From NCBI RefSeq assembly GCF_958298935.1, contig NC_084941.1, forward strand, positions 18,574,001-18,638,000: 64,000 nucleotides of DNA. The letters run 5' to 3'. The DNA is from Phragmites australis. Its lineage: Eukaryota; Streptophyta; Magnoliopsida; Poales; Poaceae. The notes under the pieces are model-generated. The model worked only from the letters and a program-made list of their open reading frames with translations, was not told where the DNA came from and did not search any database. Every line of letters starts with the position of its first letter. The stretch's first letter is position 1. The translations under genes and the position numbers were made by a program. This document shows, piece by piece, positions 1 to 9,589 of this stretch.

Positions 1-1745
1 TTGGCCTCAGACTGGGCGACCTGCTCTCCCCCCTCCTTTTCATCCTGGCCATTGACCCCCTAAACGGTATCTTGGACCAAGCGACGGAGGCTGGTCTCCT
101 TTCACCTCTAAGAGGGAGATCTACCAGATTGCGTACTTGGCTTTATTCTGATGATGCGGCGATTTTCATCTCACGGACTCATGAGGACATTGACTCCCTG
201 TCGCGAATCCTACTTTGCTTCGGAGATGCTGTCGGTCTGTGGACAAACCTCCAAAAAAACCATTGTTGCACCTATTAGGTGTGCGAGGGCGTCGACCTTG
301 ACCATGTCCTTGGAAATCTACTGATTGTTCGGTCGCACTTTCCAATCAAATATCTCGGCCTACCTCTCTCAGTCTGGTGGCTGCGCAGTATTCACTTTCA
401 GCCTCTGGTGGACAAAGCTGTCGAGAAAATGTCAGCTTGGAGAGGAAAGAACATGACGATGGCAGGTCGCCTGACATTAGTCAAGTCATTCCTCTCCTCC
501 CAGCCTATCTACTTCCTCACCGCCTTGAAGGTACCAAAGGGGACATTAGAACTTATTGACAAAAAGAGGAAGCAATTCCTGTGAGCCGGATGTGAGACCA
601 TCACAGGGGAAAAGTGCAAGGTAAACTGGAACCGATGCTCACGACCCACGAGAACAGGAGGATTGGGAATCCTGGATCTGACTGATTTCGCAAGGGCCCT
701 TTAGCTTCGATGGCTTTGGCAGGAACGAACGGCAATCCATAAACCCTGGGTTGGAATGGCGATCCCGTGCGACCGACTTGATCATCTCCTTTTTGCTGCG
801 GTGACCACCATAACCCTCGGAGATGGATCCAAACCTTCCTTCTAACCGGATGCTTGGCTTAGCGGTCAAATGCCTACGGACATCGTAACCGAGGTCTTCA
901 GCATCTCTAGGGATAATCACAAGTCCGTTCACGACGCCCTAGCAAAGCAATCCTGGCTTCGCGACATCCCGTTGCATCGTCTAAGCCTCCAAGCCCTCCA
1001 GCAGCTAGTTCGTTTATGGGTGCAGGTGAACGCTACCCAGCTACGACCGAACTGCCTAGATGTCATTATTTGGAACCACATAGGCAACGGAGAGTATTTG
1101 ACTAGCTCCGCTTATAATGCCCAGTTCATCGGATCAACTGAAACTAATTTTATTGCACTAGTCTGGTCAGCCTGCCCCCCCCCCCCCTAAATGCAAGCTC
1201 TTCACCTGGCTCGCCCTACAAGATCTCCTTTGGACCTCTGACAGACTAGCCAGACGGCAATGGGAGAATAACGTCTTCTGTCCCCTGTGCTGGCACACTC
1301 ATGAGATGGCTCTCCACATTTTCGCAGAGTGTAGAATCAGCAGACATATTTGGGACTCCGTTGCGTAGTGGCTTTCCTTGCCTGGTATTGCCCTGGACTC
1401 CTGGGTACCCACCGAGTTAGTTCACACTTGGTGGTCTACTGATGCTGAGAGGTCGGCACTCCAAAGAAAGTGTTGAAATCGGTCACCATTCTCGTCACCT
1501 GGATCATGTGGAACGAGCGAAACGTGAGAATTTTTAGGCACAAGGCTACCTCTGCGATCGCAACGATCACCAAGATCCAAGAGGAGGCTAGGCTTTGGGT
1601 TTTGGGTGGTGCGAAGTTCCTCGCACCATTGGTGCCGATGTAATTTTGTTCCTTCCGTGCTCTACTTGTGCGGAGCTTTTTGTATTCCGTCCGGTCTCGG
1701 CCTTTTCTCCTCCTAATTTAATAAAATAGGCAGAGCTCTCAGAGT
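1..1745 (+). mobile_element. LINE (non-LTR retrotransposon), 3' part, cut by window edge
   Basis: The window opens inside the reverse transcriptase of a plant LINE and runs through its zinc-finger-like C terminus to the 3' UTR. The coding part decays in several frames. The 3' UTR ends near a TTTAATAAAATAGGC motif at about 1720-1735, of the kind found at grass LINE 3' ends. No clear poly(A) tail or target duplication is visible, and the 5' part lies outside the window. Confidence 0.85.
3..1640 (+). pseudogene. LINE ORF2 reverse transcriptase, C-terminal half, degenerate
   Basis: ORF2 of plant LINEs encodes endonuclease, reverse transcriptase (RT) and a C-terminal zf-RVT region used in target-primed reverse transcription. 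Reading from base 3, the RT fingers/palm motif appears as GLRLGDLLSPLLF, followed by the catalytic motif YSDDA (YADD in most relatives) near base 147-161. A TAG at 276-278 interrupts the frame, which continues as HFPIKYLGLPLS and then WRGKNMTMAGRLTLVKS to 584. After further stops and frame changes, 600-1180 reads as the thumb/connection region (GGLGILDL, ITLGDGSKPSF). A cytosine run at about 1176-1187 shifts frame into the zf-RVT segment KCKLFTWLAL...FCPLCWHTHE at 1190-1370. At least three stops or frameshifts make it non-functional. Confidence 0.85.
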
Positions 1746-2139
1746 AAAATTAAGGGAATTCTATCAAACAACTGTTTTTAGTTTATAGAGTGATTTCGTG
1801 AAAATGATTCTCTAAAATAAACTAAATGTTTGGAGCTGAAAAAAAAATAGCTTCCCCTAATTCACTTTCCATACATAATCATTTCATTCATAGAGTTTAC
1901 CCTATAAAATCGTTTTCAACCTAAAATTACTTTCCTCAAAAAACATTTCCTTCAGAAAATTTGAATCAGGAGTGCTCTACCAAATAGGCCATGAACTGAT
2001 GGTTTTGGCAACATATATTGTACATTTTTTCGGCCCATGCCGCTGATGGTTTTGGCCCATTGTGTTACCAAGTTCAACTAGAATATATATATATATATTA
2101 ATAATTTCAAGAATACACGTCAGTTTCTAAAAAACCCAT
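1746..2139. other. AT-rich spacer, no gene recognised
   Basis: AT-rich DNA between the LINE 3' end and the MULE. It contains short A and AT tracts (poly-A at 1840-1848, an AT dinucleotide run at about 2083-2098). It may be a decayed miniature element, but I could not pair its ends. No ORF worth calling. Confidence 0.5.
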
Positions 2140-2153
2140 ATCTAACCTACCGT

Positions 2154-2331
2154 CGCCCGTTCAACGGGCGAGAACAAGGTCTCACCCATTGAACGGGCGA
2201 GATGTTGTGGGCCCAGGCGTCTTGGTGAGATGAAGTTCTCACCCGCTGAACGGGCGAGACCTTCGTGGGTGTGGCGCTACGCGGTCCCACCCAAAAGGTA
2301 TCGCTCGTTGAGTGGGCAAGATCTTCTGGCT
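2154..2331. repeat. Repeated palindromic motif upstream of the MULE transposase
   Basis: Four diverging copies of a self-complementary motif, best seen as CGCCCGTTCAACGGGCGAGA at 2154-2173. Others lie at about 2180-2202, 2236-2261 and 2302-2331, the last quite degenerate. Each arm pair (CGCCCGTT/AACGGGCG) could form a short hairpin or bind a dimeric protein. Function is unknown. Confidence 0.7.
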
Positions 2332-2789
2332 ATTTAGCTCGGCCGCGCCGACCCTGCCGGTGTCAGCACTCATTTCCACCCACACCCGAGCCAAGAGAAG
2401 AGGAGAGGAGAGGAGAAGAGACGAGAGGGGAGGGGAGAGGGGAAAATTGCGGCAAAGCCCTGCCAAAGAGAAGAGGTATATTTTTTTTCTCAGATTATTT
2501 TATAAACCTGGTAGGATAGTCAGTAGTGTTAGATGTTGACATAGATATGATACGAGATCTAGAATTTTTTTTACAAACTTGGTAGGATAGTCACTAGATT
2601 TATGTTAGAATGTAGATCTAGTTTTTGAATTTGGGTTAGATATAGTTTAGTAATTAGATACTGTTTAAACGTATATCTTAGCAATTAGATGTAGTATTTA
2701 GACATATGTTAGGTATTAGATGTAGGTTTTAGATATAGTGTAGTCGTAACTGAATTTTTCATTGTAGATGTAGTTTTACATATTTATTT

Positions 2790-4020
2790 TTGTCCGATTA
2801 CAATAATGTTAGAGTTTTTGTTGATGGTTACCAGGTATGTCGGATATGTGATAGTTTAGGATTTTTTATGGGGACAATGAATATTATATGGTCCGAAAGG
2901 GGTAGTACTGTCCGTATTTCAATCAATGGACAAGGGTATCTCAAGACCTATGCACAAAAGTGTCAGACACTTGTATGTGTGGTTGATGCGGGGTTTCAAA
3001 ATACACCCCGAGGTTCAAGAGATGACCATTAGCATTGTGGGCAACCGTATCAGAGAAGGTGTGTACTGGGAGGTGTTCCTGCTCTGGGAAGATCATGTGT
3101 GGAAGAGATATCTGCATGATGTTGTGCACAGAGGTTGGCCTCCGATGTTGCTTGTGCAATGGAAGAATAAGGAGACAGTTGGGGAGATGCAGGGTGTGGA
3201 GTATGCGGAGGAGGAGGGTGATGAGGAAGACAATGAGGAGGATGTCGATCCAGATGGTGCACGTTCATCGGATTATCTGACTGAACCGACTGGTGAGGCA
3301 GATGAAGGGGAGCGAATTCCTTCTCTAATTGAACAGATGCAGTGGGATGATCTTCAGGCTGATGAGTCTCCTAAGTATGACATCTCGGATGATGAGGACG
3401 ATGCTCCGGTTCCTGCAGACTAGAACAATCCAAACTTCAACAACCTTGTGGTGAATGAGGGGAATCAAGTGGCCCAGGAGTATATGCAGAATGAGTTGAC
3501 CCAAGGTGCTAGGTATCCTACCAATCAAGCCATGAAGGATGCTGTGATTTAATGGTCGACATTGCTACAACGACAGTTTTATGTTGTGAAGTCAAGCAAG
3601 AAGGAATATGATGTAAAGTGCACCAATGAGGGTTTCCAGTGGAGGGTGCACGGCTTCAAGGGAAAGTGGGTTGACTATTGGGAGGTGTCGATTGTTGTCG
3701 AGCACACTTGCATGATGGATGAACTTGAGCCCAGCCACACATCACCTCAGCCTTTGTCGCCAATGTGATATATGCCAAGATTGCGAACAACTTGAACTAC
3801 GAACCCGGGTCAATAATCAGGCAAATCGAGGAGGATTACAAGTATACTATCAGCTACAACAAGGCATGGAGGGCAAAGAGGTAGGCAATTGAGATGAGGT
3901 TCGGGACCTACGAAACATCATATGACAATCTGCCACATTTGCTGCAGACCATTGCTCGAAGGAACCCGATGACGTATTACGACATTGATAATTACTCATT
4001 GCTGTCCAAACCTGGCAAGT
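2790..4020 (+). pseudogene. MULE (MuDR-type) transposase, N-terminal part
   Basis: N-terminal half of a grass MuDR-family transposase, the region before the DDE core that includes the MuDR DNA-binding domain. It opens with VRVFVDGYQVCR and NIIWSERGSTVRISINGQGY, and a frame change near 2990 leads into TISIVGNRIREGVYWEVFLLW. An acidic linker follows (EEEGDEEDNEED, about residues 130-145). The expected Trp before NNPNF is a stop (3421-3423), and a second stop lies at 3550-3552. The segment YDVKCTNEGFQWRVHGFKGKW at about 3610-3670 is the DNA-binding region. Later text (NYEPGSIIRQIEEDYKYTIS, KAWRAKR, YDNLPHLLQTIARRNP) runs right to the LTR at 4021. Several stops and frameshifts, plus the insertion, make it dead. 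Confidence 0.8.
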
Positions 4021-5099
4021 TGTAACACCCTGATTTTCAAAATTTACAACTTTTTAAAATTTTCTAAGATTATTGAATAGCTTCACCAGTACAGTAGGTT
4101 TAAAACCTATTTTCTTAATCAATCAATCAATATAGGTTATTATTTTGTGTGTATTGCATGCTGAGTTTTGTTAGGAGCCAGGTAAATGTATTAGAGTTCT
4201 TTTTCTTTCTCTTTGGTGTTTTGAGTGAAAAAGAATTTGAAAAGGTTTTTACAAAACTCAGTAGTGAATAAGTTAAGGATCTTAATGGTTGGAATTCAAA
4301 ATCTTTGAATTCAACATCTATTCAATCCTTTATCATACCTGATCCTTTTCCAATTCAATTCAAGTCTTATCCAAATCCTTGTTTAAAGCCAATCACTCCT
4401 CTTTCTCAAATTCTACCCAAATCCAAATTCAAATTCTTTATCTACTCCTATTCTTGTTCAACCTCATTTTTTGTTTCACGTAAATTCACTCCAAACTCAA
4501 TTCAAATTCAAACCCTATTCAAATTTCTCTGCAAAAGTTTCTTTTCTAAACCTTAGATATACCTAAAGTATCTTTGGGCTCAATCTTGCTCAAGTCTAAA
4601 CCCTTAGCCAAGTCTTCTAGATGGCCCAACAAAGGATCCACGAAATCTGTAAATTTTCACGAAATTTGGACAGCCTCATCGTCTCATGACGTTTTGGAGT
4701 TCAAAACGGCCTCAAATGCAAATCTTGACAATATAAAAGTTGTATGTCTCGTTGAGATCTTCGATTTTAACCTATGGAAGTCCTCATTTGGATAACAGAA
4801 CTAGGAGTTATGACCCCCTAAATCAGTGCTGTGCAGATAAGTCCGAGTTCAAATAGTTTATCTTGTGGTGCATGTTTGGAAATCAAGATGACGTTTTCAG
4901 AATTTCCAATGACTACCAAAGTTATATATCTTTTTGAGTACTACAATTTAGAATCAAGAAACGTCCAATTTGGAGTCTGGATAATGGAGATATCATCCTC
5001 GGGATACAGAGCTGCGAAAAAAGGAAACCTTAACCGATTTGAACTCGAATCCGATTTGTGTTCGGTTTCGACTCCACCTCAACCAGCCACCCCTAGCCC

Positions 5100-5107
5100 T
5101 ATAAATA
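5100..5107 (+). promoter_or_regulatory. TATA box of LTR family A, copy 1
   Basis: TATAAATA, followed about 40-130 bp downstream by a GC-rich leader with a CCGCCGCCGCCG run (to about 5225). The second copy keeps the same box at 60945-60952, which supports a promoter role in the LTR. Confidence 0.55.
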
Positions 5108-5668
5108 TGAGTTACACGCCCTCTCATACCCCTATTCCACGCCCCCAAGCCCTAGAAGTCGCTCCCGCCCTATCCGTGCATCGCCGGACCACCGCCGTTC
5201 GCTGCCGCCGCCGCCGTCGCCCGTGATGCGCTATATCGTCTTCTCCGCGAATCCTGCTTCCTCGACCATCAAAGCAAGGTGAGGACACCTTCGTCTCCTC
5301 CCTTACTACTATTTTATCATCATACTAAGTCCCTAGCCAAGCTCTAGCCCCGGCTAAAGCCCGATCTACGCCGCCACGGTCGTCGCCGTCGCGGACAGCC
5401 GTGGGACAGCCACGCTGTAGCCGATTGGTATCGACGTTTCCGACCGACCAGAGGTCAAATCACCAACCCCTTTCACCGGTACATGTCCCATGATGTTCCC
5501 CATACCCTTACCAACCGGTTCGGCCAGTAGAGTAGCCAAACCACCGTAATGAAGGTCGGCATACCCGCTGTCCGGTTTCTGAACGTGTTCTGCGCGCGCA
5601 CCGGATTTGCATTCGTGTTCCCCGTCAAACCAAAAGCTGTATGGATGCACCAACCACGTCACGGAGTG

Positions 5669-6221
5669 TGTTGGGGATCATCTCCTGCCATCCCCGCACC
5701 CGAAGACAACTGCGAAGTTAGTTGGAGGTGCTGCGGGACAACTGCTGTGTTGGTTGCATCTTCCTATAACCGAATTGGCGTATGCGAAGACTGATCTACC
5801 TCGACTGTCGGGCGAAGCCCCAATTCGCGCCCCGCGCCCTTCACTCTGTGCGAAGACAAGACCAGGCCTTCGCCAGGAGGCGGCGAAGGCAACTCGTCAA
5901 GAGGTCGGACGGAGTGGGCTTCGATATCCTTCGGTTGGGAGACCAGCTGGACAGTGGGCCCAATTGTCGTGGGCACGGTTGTAATTATGGGATCATGCTC
6001 ATTTGTACTATATTACCCCCGGATATTCCGGGAATGTAGCAGGTTAAGGGGTAATATGTGTAAACCGGGTCCGTGGTCGCCGGGTACGGGCTATAAATAG
6101 AGCCACAGTGTAAACATGAAAGGTAATCGAAACTGTTCTACTTCCAGTACACATCACCATAAGGGACCTTCGCCACTTCCACCCCCGAAAGCCCATCTTG
6201 CCTGGGACTTCGATCCCAACA
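5669..6221 (+). mobile_element. Solo LTR of 553 bp nested in LTR A (family B)
   Basis: Absent from the second family A copy, which is continuous across the site near 61510. It starts TGTTGGGGATC and ends GATCCCAACA, so the termini are inverted repeats beginning TG and ending CA. It is flanked by perfect 5-bp duplications GAGTG (5664-5668 and 6222-6226). A TATA box lies at 6092-6099. There is no internal region, so it is a solo LTR, probably of a Gypsy family. Confidence 0.9.
6092..6099 (+). promoter_or_regulatory. TATA box of the 553 bp solo LTR
   Basis: TATAAATA in the context GGGCTATAAATAGAGCC, about 130 bp before the LTR end, a usual place for an LTR promoter. Confidence 0.55.
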
Positions 6222-7641
6222 GAGTGTCCCATGGAGTCTTCTACATGACTCTAGGAGCCCATCCCCGTTTGTGCAGTGACACGACCAGGACGCCATTGCC
6301 AACTACAGCATGCCACAGCTATCACCCATCTCATCTCTGCAGATCATTCTTCCTCTCAGTGGATGATCTACCCAAAACTACGTTGTAGTATTGTGTTCCC
6401 AAGATATATGAATATCTCTAGTCAAACGGTTTCTCAAATTTCATAGCCAATCTCCTGGAACACGAGCGTCTTCATTCCTGCATCTGTTCACGGTCACCAC
6501 CAAACCTAGAAGCAGTCATCACTGTTTTGCCGCTAGCTCGAATGACTCCTTCCAAAACCAACCATACCGTTGAGTTAGTTTTTCTACGTTCTACGCCAAG
6601 CTTCCCTCGTTTCACTAAAATACCACTAAAGCCCGACATCGATGTATGTGGCCACGCGCCCGATCGCTGTCTTCGACGAAACCTGAACCACCACCGCTAC
6701 ATAGAGTCACTAGTAGTATCCTTAATCTAGAAGCACAACCTTCGGACTTTTTGATCTATCATAGGTGGTCGATACTAGATCTCAGTATATCCCTTCTTTA
6801 ATCTAAAATGGTACTTGCATAGTATGCCAAGTCAGCGCCCCATCATTCTTCTTAGCCTAGTCAGCGAAGTCTAGTCTGCCCTACACTTCTTGAATCTTGC
6901 GCAATAATGTTGTGAAGCCTGACACAGTGATTGTGCAATAAATCCTTTTCCTATAGGAAGATAGTTCTGGTAAATCAGCATTTCCTTTTCAACCTAATCC
7001 ATCTCCCGAAAGTTGTTCTCTTTTCATCTTAACTCCGATTTAGGTGATTCTTGTGTCTAAACGTTTCTAAAATCATCCCTATCCAACCATAGTGTTTTTA
7101 AAGTGTTTTTCTGATCATTGGTATGTTGTTCTTAGTGTTTACTTTGTGTTGTTTGTCGGTAATTCTCGCGATTAGTCGATAACGCTTCGGAGCAGTTCGA
7201 GGGACTTCAAGACCAAGATTTCGACAACACTGAGCAGCATTGGGTAAAGGAAAGTGTCCTTAATCATCTTGAACCTATGTTTTAAATGTTTTATTTTACA
7301 AAATTGCATGCAGTGTCAATATGATGGGTAGTCACCTATGTTAGGGTCTTCCCTAGATTTTCCCTTATCATCCCTTGGAACCTAGATGGTTTATGGTTAG
7401 GTGTTCTTGTTGGATAGATTACTTAGCTATGCTTTTTGGGATACTGGGAAGTGTCATAATCTTGACTAATGAACATATACAACAATAGTGGTTAATTTGT
7501 TAATAGTCTAGCAATATGAAACCTTAGGCCTTAAGCAAAGTGGTTTTGATCGTTGTCACGGTTATGATGTTGGTTTAGTGTTTGCTTAAGTAACCTAAGT
7601 AAGGACCGGTTCGTAGAGCAACAACCCAAGAAGTAACGTAC

Positions 7642-9075
7642 TGTCGGAGGATGAACTCCTGTCGCAGGGATCCTGAGAGACCCCTTTTTAAAGATTCGGC
7701 CGGGGGGATGATCCTGAACGAGCTCGTCCGGGAAATAAATGAAAAAGGAAATAAATGCAACGGCTGGTGGTGGTGGAGGATGATCGACCTAGTGCAAAAG
7801 AGATAGATGCACCGGGGTTTAGACAGGTTCGGGCCGCACGGGGGCGTAACACCCTACTCCTGGGTGAGTGCAATATCTTTCCTTGAAGGGAATTCTTCAA
7901 GGATGTATTTGGTTACAAGGGTGTGTCGTCTACAGAGAGCTTGAGGCTCCCGTGTTCTAGCTCTGCTCGAGCTTGCTTGTGATGTATCATCTGGTCTGAT
8001 CTCTTCTCTTGCTTCTTTTTCTCGTCCTCTCCCCCCCTTCCTTTTATAGGCGCGCCGACCTCGACTTATCCTGAATGGGAAAGAGGGGGCGCGAGTGCCA
8101 AGGCACCACGGAGAAAGGCGTCATCATTCCGTCTTGGCGAAGTGACAGGGGCGGTGGAAAAATGCGACGCGCATCCGACCACCCGCCACAGTGGACATCC
8201 TCGGGTGCCATTAAGAGGGCCCACCGGGCAGCCATAGAGGCGCCCGGTGCGCCCACCCTGTCTTGTTCTTCTGTCAGGGCAGGGTGGCAGGAGGAGCGCT
8301 TCGATCCTGGCAACGTTATCCCGAGGCACCTGGATGATACGGGACGGGACCCGTGCATTTAATGGACCCACGTCCCCCTGCCAAAGCATGGCAGGGTCTG
8401 ACACTAGGGCGTGGGCAACTGAGAATGTCAGGATGTCAGGCCGCGCGTGCCTATTAAATGCGGCATTGGACCTTTGACTGGCTGACACCCCGCCGATGGG
8501 ACTCTTCGGGTCGTCGGGCGATCTTGCGTGAACCTTCGGGGAACCAAGTGCTCGGGGGCTGCCACGTGCAGCCCCGAGCACTCTCCCCCGAGCACTTCGG
8601 TAGGTCCTTCGGGGAACCGAGTCCTCGGGGGCTGCCACGTGCAGCCCCGAGCACTCTCTCCTGAGCATTTTGGTGAAACCTTCGGGGAACCGAGTCCTCG
8701 GGGGCTGCCACGTGCAGCCCCGAGCACTCTCTCCCGAGCACTTCGGTGAGACCTTCGGGGAACAGAGTCCTCGGGGGCTGCCACGTGCAGCCCCGAGCAC
8801 TCTCTCCCGAGCACTTGGCTGTCTGGATCATCGGGGGACTACGGTACTCGGGGGTAAGTGGGAACCCTTCCGAGTACTTTCTTTCCGGTAATTGGACTCT
8901 GCGGGTCATCGGGGGACTGGGGTGCTCGGAAACCAGAGGCTGCGGCCCCGAGCACCTTCTCCCGGAACTTAAGCTCTTCTCATCCTGCAGGGGGGACCTC
9001 GCGGGATGGTGACACGTGGCGGATGGCCAGCCCGGTCTCGGGACTCAGGGACCCCTGGTTCCTGATACACCGACA
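7642..9075 (-). repeat. Tat Gypsy LTR (3' LTR in element orientation)
   Basis: 1,434 bp direct repeat of 20429-21862. On the minus strand it contains a TATA box (8041-8050, complement) and the conserved grass-Gypsy segment around the GAACCTGTCTAAA motif (about 7824). Four 73-bp tandem units lie at 8533-8820. Confidence 0.95.
8533..8820. repeat. 73-bp tandem repeat (x4) with G-box palindromes in LTR
   Basis: Units start at 8533, 8606, 8679 and 8752. Each holds an imperfect palindrome with arms CTCGGGGGCTG and CAGCCCCGAG around a central CACGTG (G-box), and then an alternating CCGAGCAC-type motif. The matching array in the other LTR is at 21321-21607. In plants CACGTG is the core bound by bHLH and bZIP factors, so this looks like a duplicated enhancer in U3. 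Confidence 0.9.
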
Positions 9076-9090
9076 GTAGCCCCCGGGCTC
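9076..9090 (-). other. Probable polypurine tract of the Tat element
   Basis: On the minus strand the bases directly before the 3' LTR read GAGCCCGGGGGCTAC. This is the usual position for the plus-strand primer and resembles the G-rich tracts of grass Gypsy elements. Confidence 0.55.
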
Positions 9091-9429
9091 ATTGGTAGGC
9101 GACGGGATGGAGACTGCGGATGGGCCCTTCGTCGCGGCCGAGGCCGAGGCTGGTGCAGACGCCACATGGCAGGCTTTCGAGAGGTGACCCTTGCGGACCC
9201 AGATCTTAGGTACGACCCAGCGGGAAAACGAGTGGACGCGTGTCCATACAACTTCCGAAGGGTATGACGACCGTACGGGCGGCACGCGCGGCCGCCGCGC
9301 AGATCGAGGAAAATACGCCTGGCAGCCGCTAATGCCGCACGATCGGCTGGAGATTCGCCTGGCGTTTACGTCGACCGAGGCGACGCTTCGCCGAGCGAAC
9401 CGTTGGGCGGCAATTTTTGAACTTTGAGA

Positions 9430-9437
9430 TATAAAAA
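9430..9437 (+). promoter_or_regulatory. TATA box of the antisense accessory gene
   Basis: TATAAAAA, 160 bp upstream of the ATG at 9590 and inside the element body just outside the LTR. It points opposite to gag-pol and would drive the antisense gene. Confidence 0.6.
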
Positions 9438-9589
9438 GGGGGAAAGGATCGGTCCGTCCCTCTCTTTGCACCTTCTTGCATTTCTGCTCTTGCTTTCTTT
9501 GTGCTCCGAAGCCCTTAGGAAATTCTCAGGCGACCGGAGCACTCCTCCTTCTCTTCCTCCACCACCAAAACACTTCTATTCTTGCCGAG

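Larger units (their letters stand above)
2140..4020 (+). mobile_element. MuDR-type MULE, 5' part (split by LTR insertion)
   Basis: Upstream sequence, leader and N-terminal transposase region of a Mutator-like element. The 5' flank holds repeated CGCCCGTT...AACGGGCG motifs and a purine-rich GAGAGG tract at about 2391-2450. The coding sequence stops abruptly at 4020, where an LTR begins, and resumes at about 22875 with the MULE catalytic domain. The 5' boundary is approximate because no terminal inverted repeat was recognised. Confidence 0.7.

Noticed and set aside
5549..5984. 81-125 codon ORFs spanning 5549-5984
   Set aside because: They run from LTR A across the left boundary of the 553 bp solo LTR at 5669, so they are chance frames formed by insertion.
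8533..8820. CRISPR-like array
   Set aside because: Units are contiguous 73-bp tandem repeats with no spacers, and the genome is a plant.
8066..8909. Overlapping minus- and + strand ORFs of 128-244 codons in the Tat LTRs
   Set aside because: They cross the 73-bp tandem array, are open in several frames because the unit length and GC content allow it, and occur equally in both LTRs (20854-21760). No known retroelement protein lies there.
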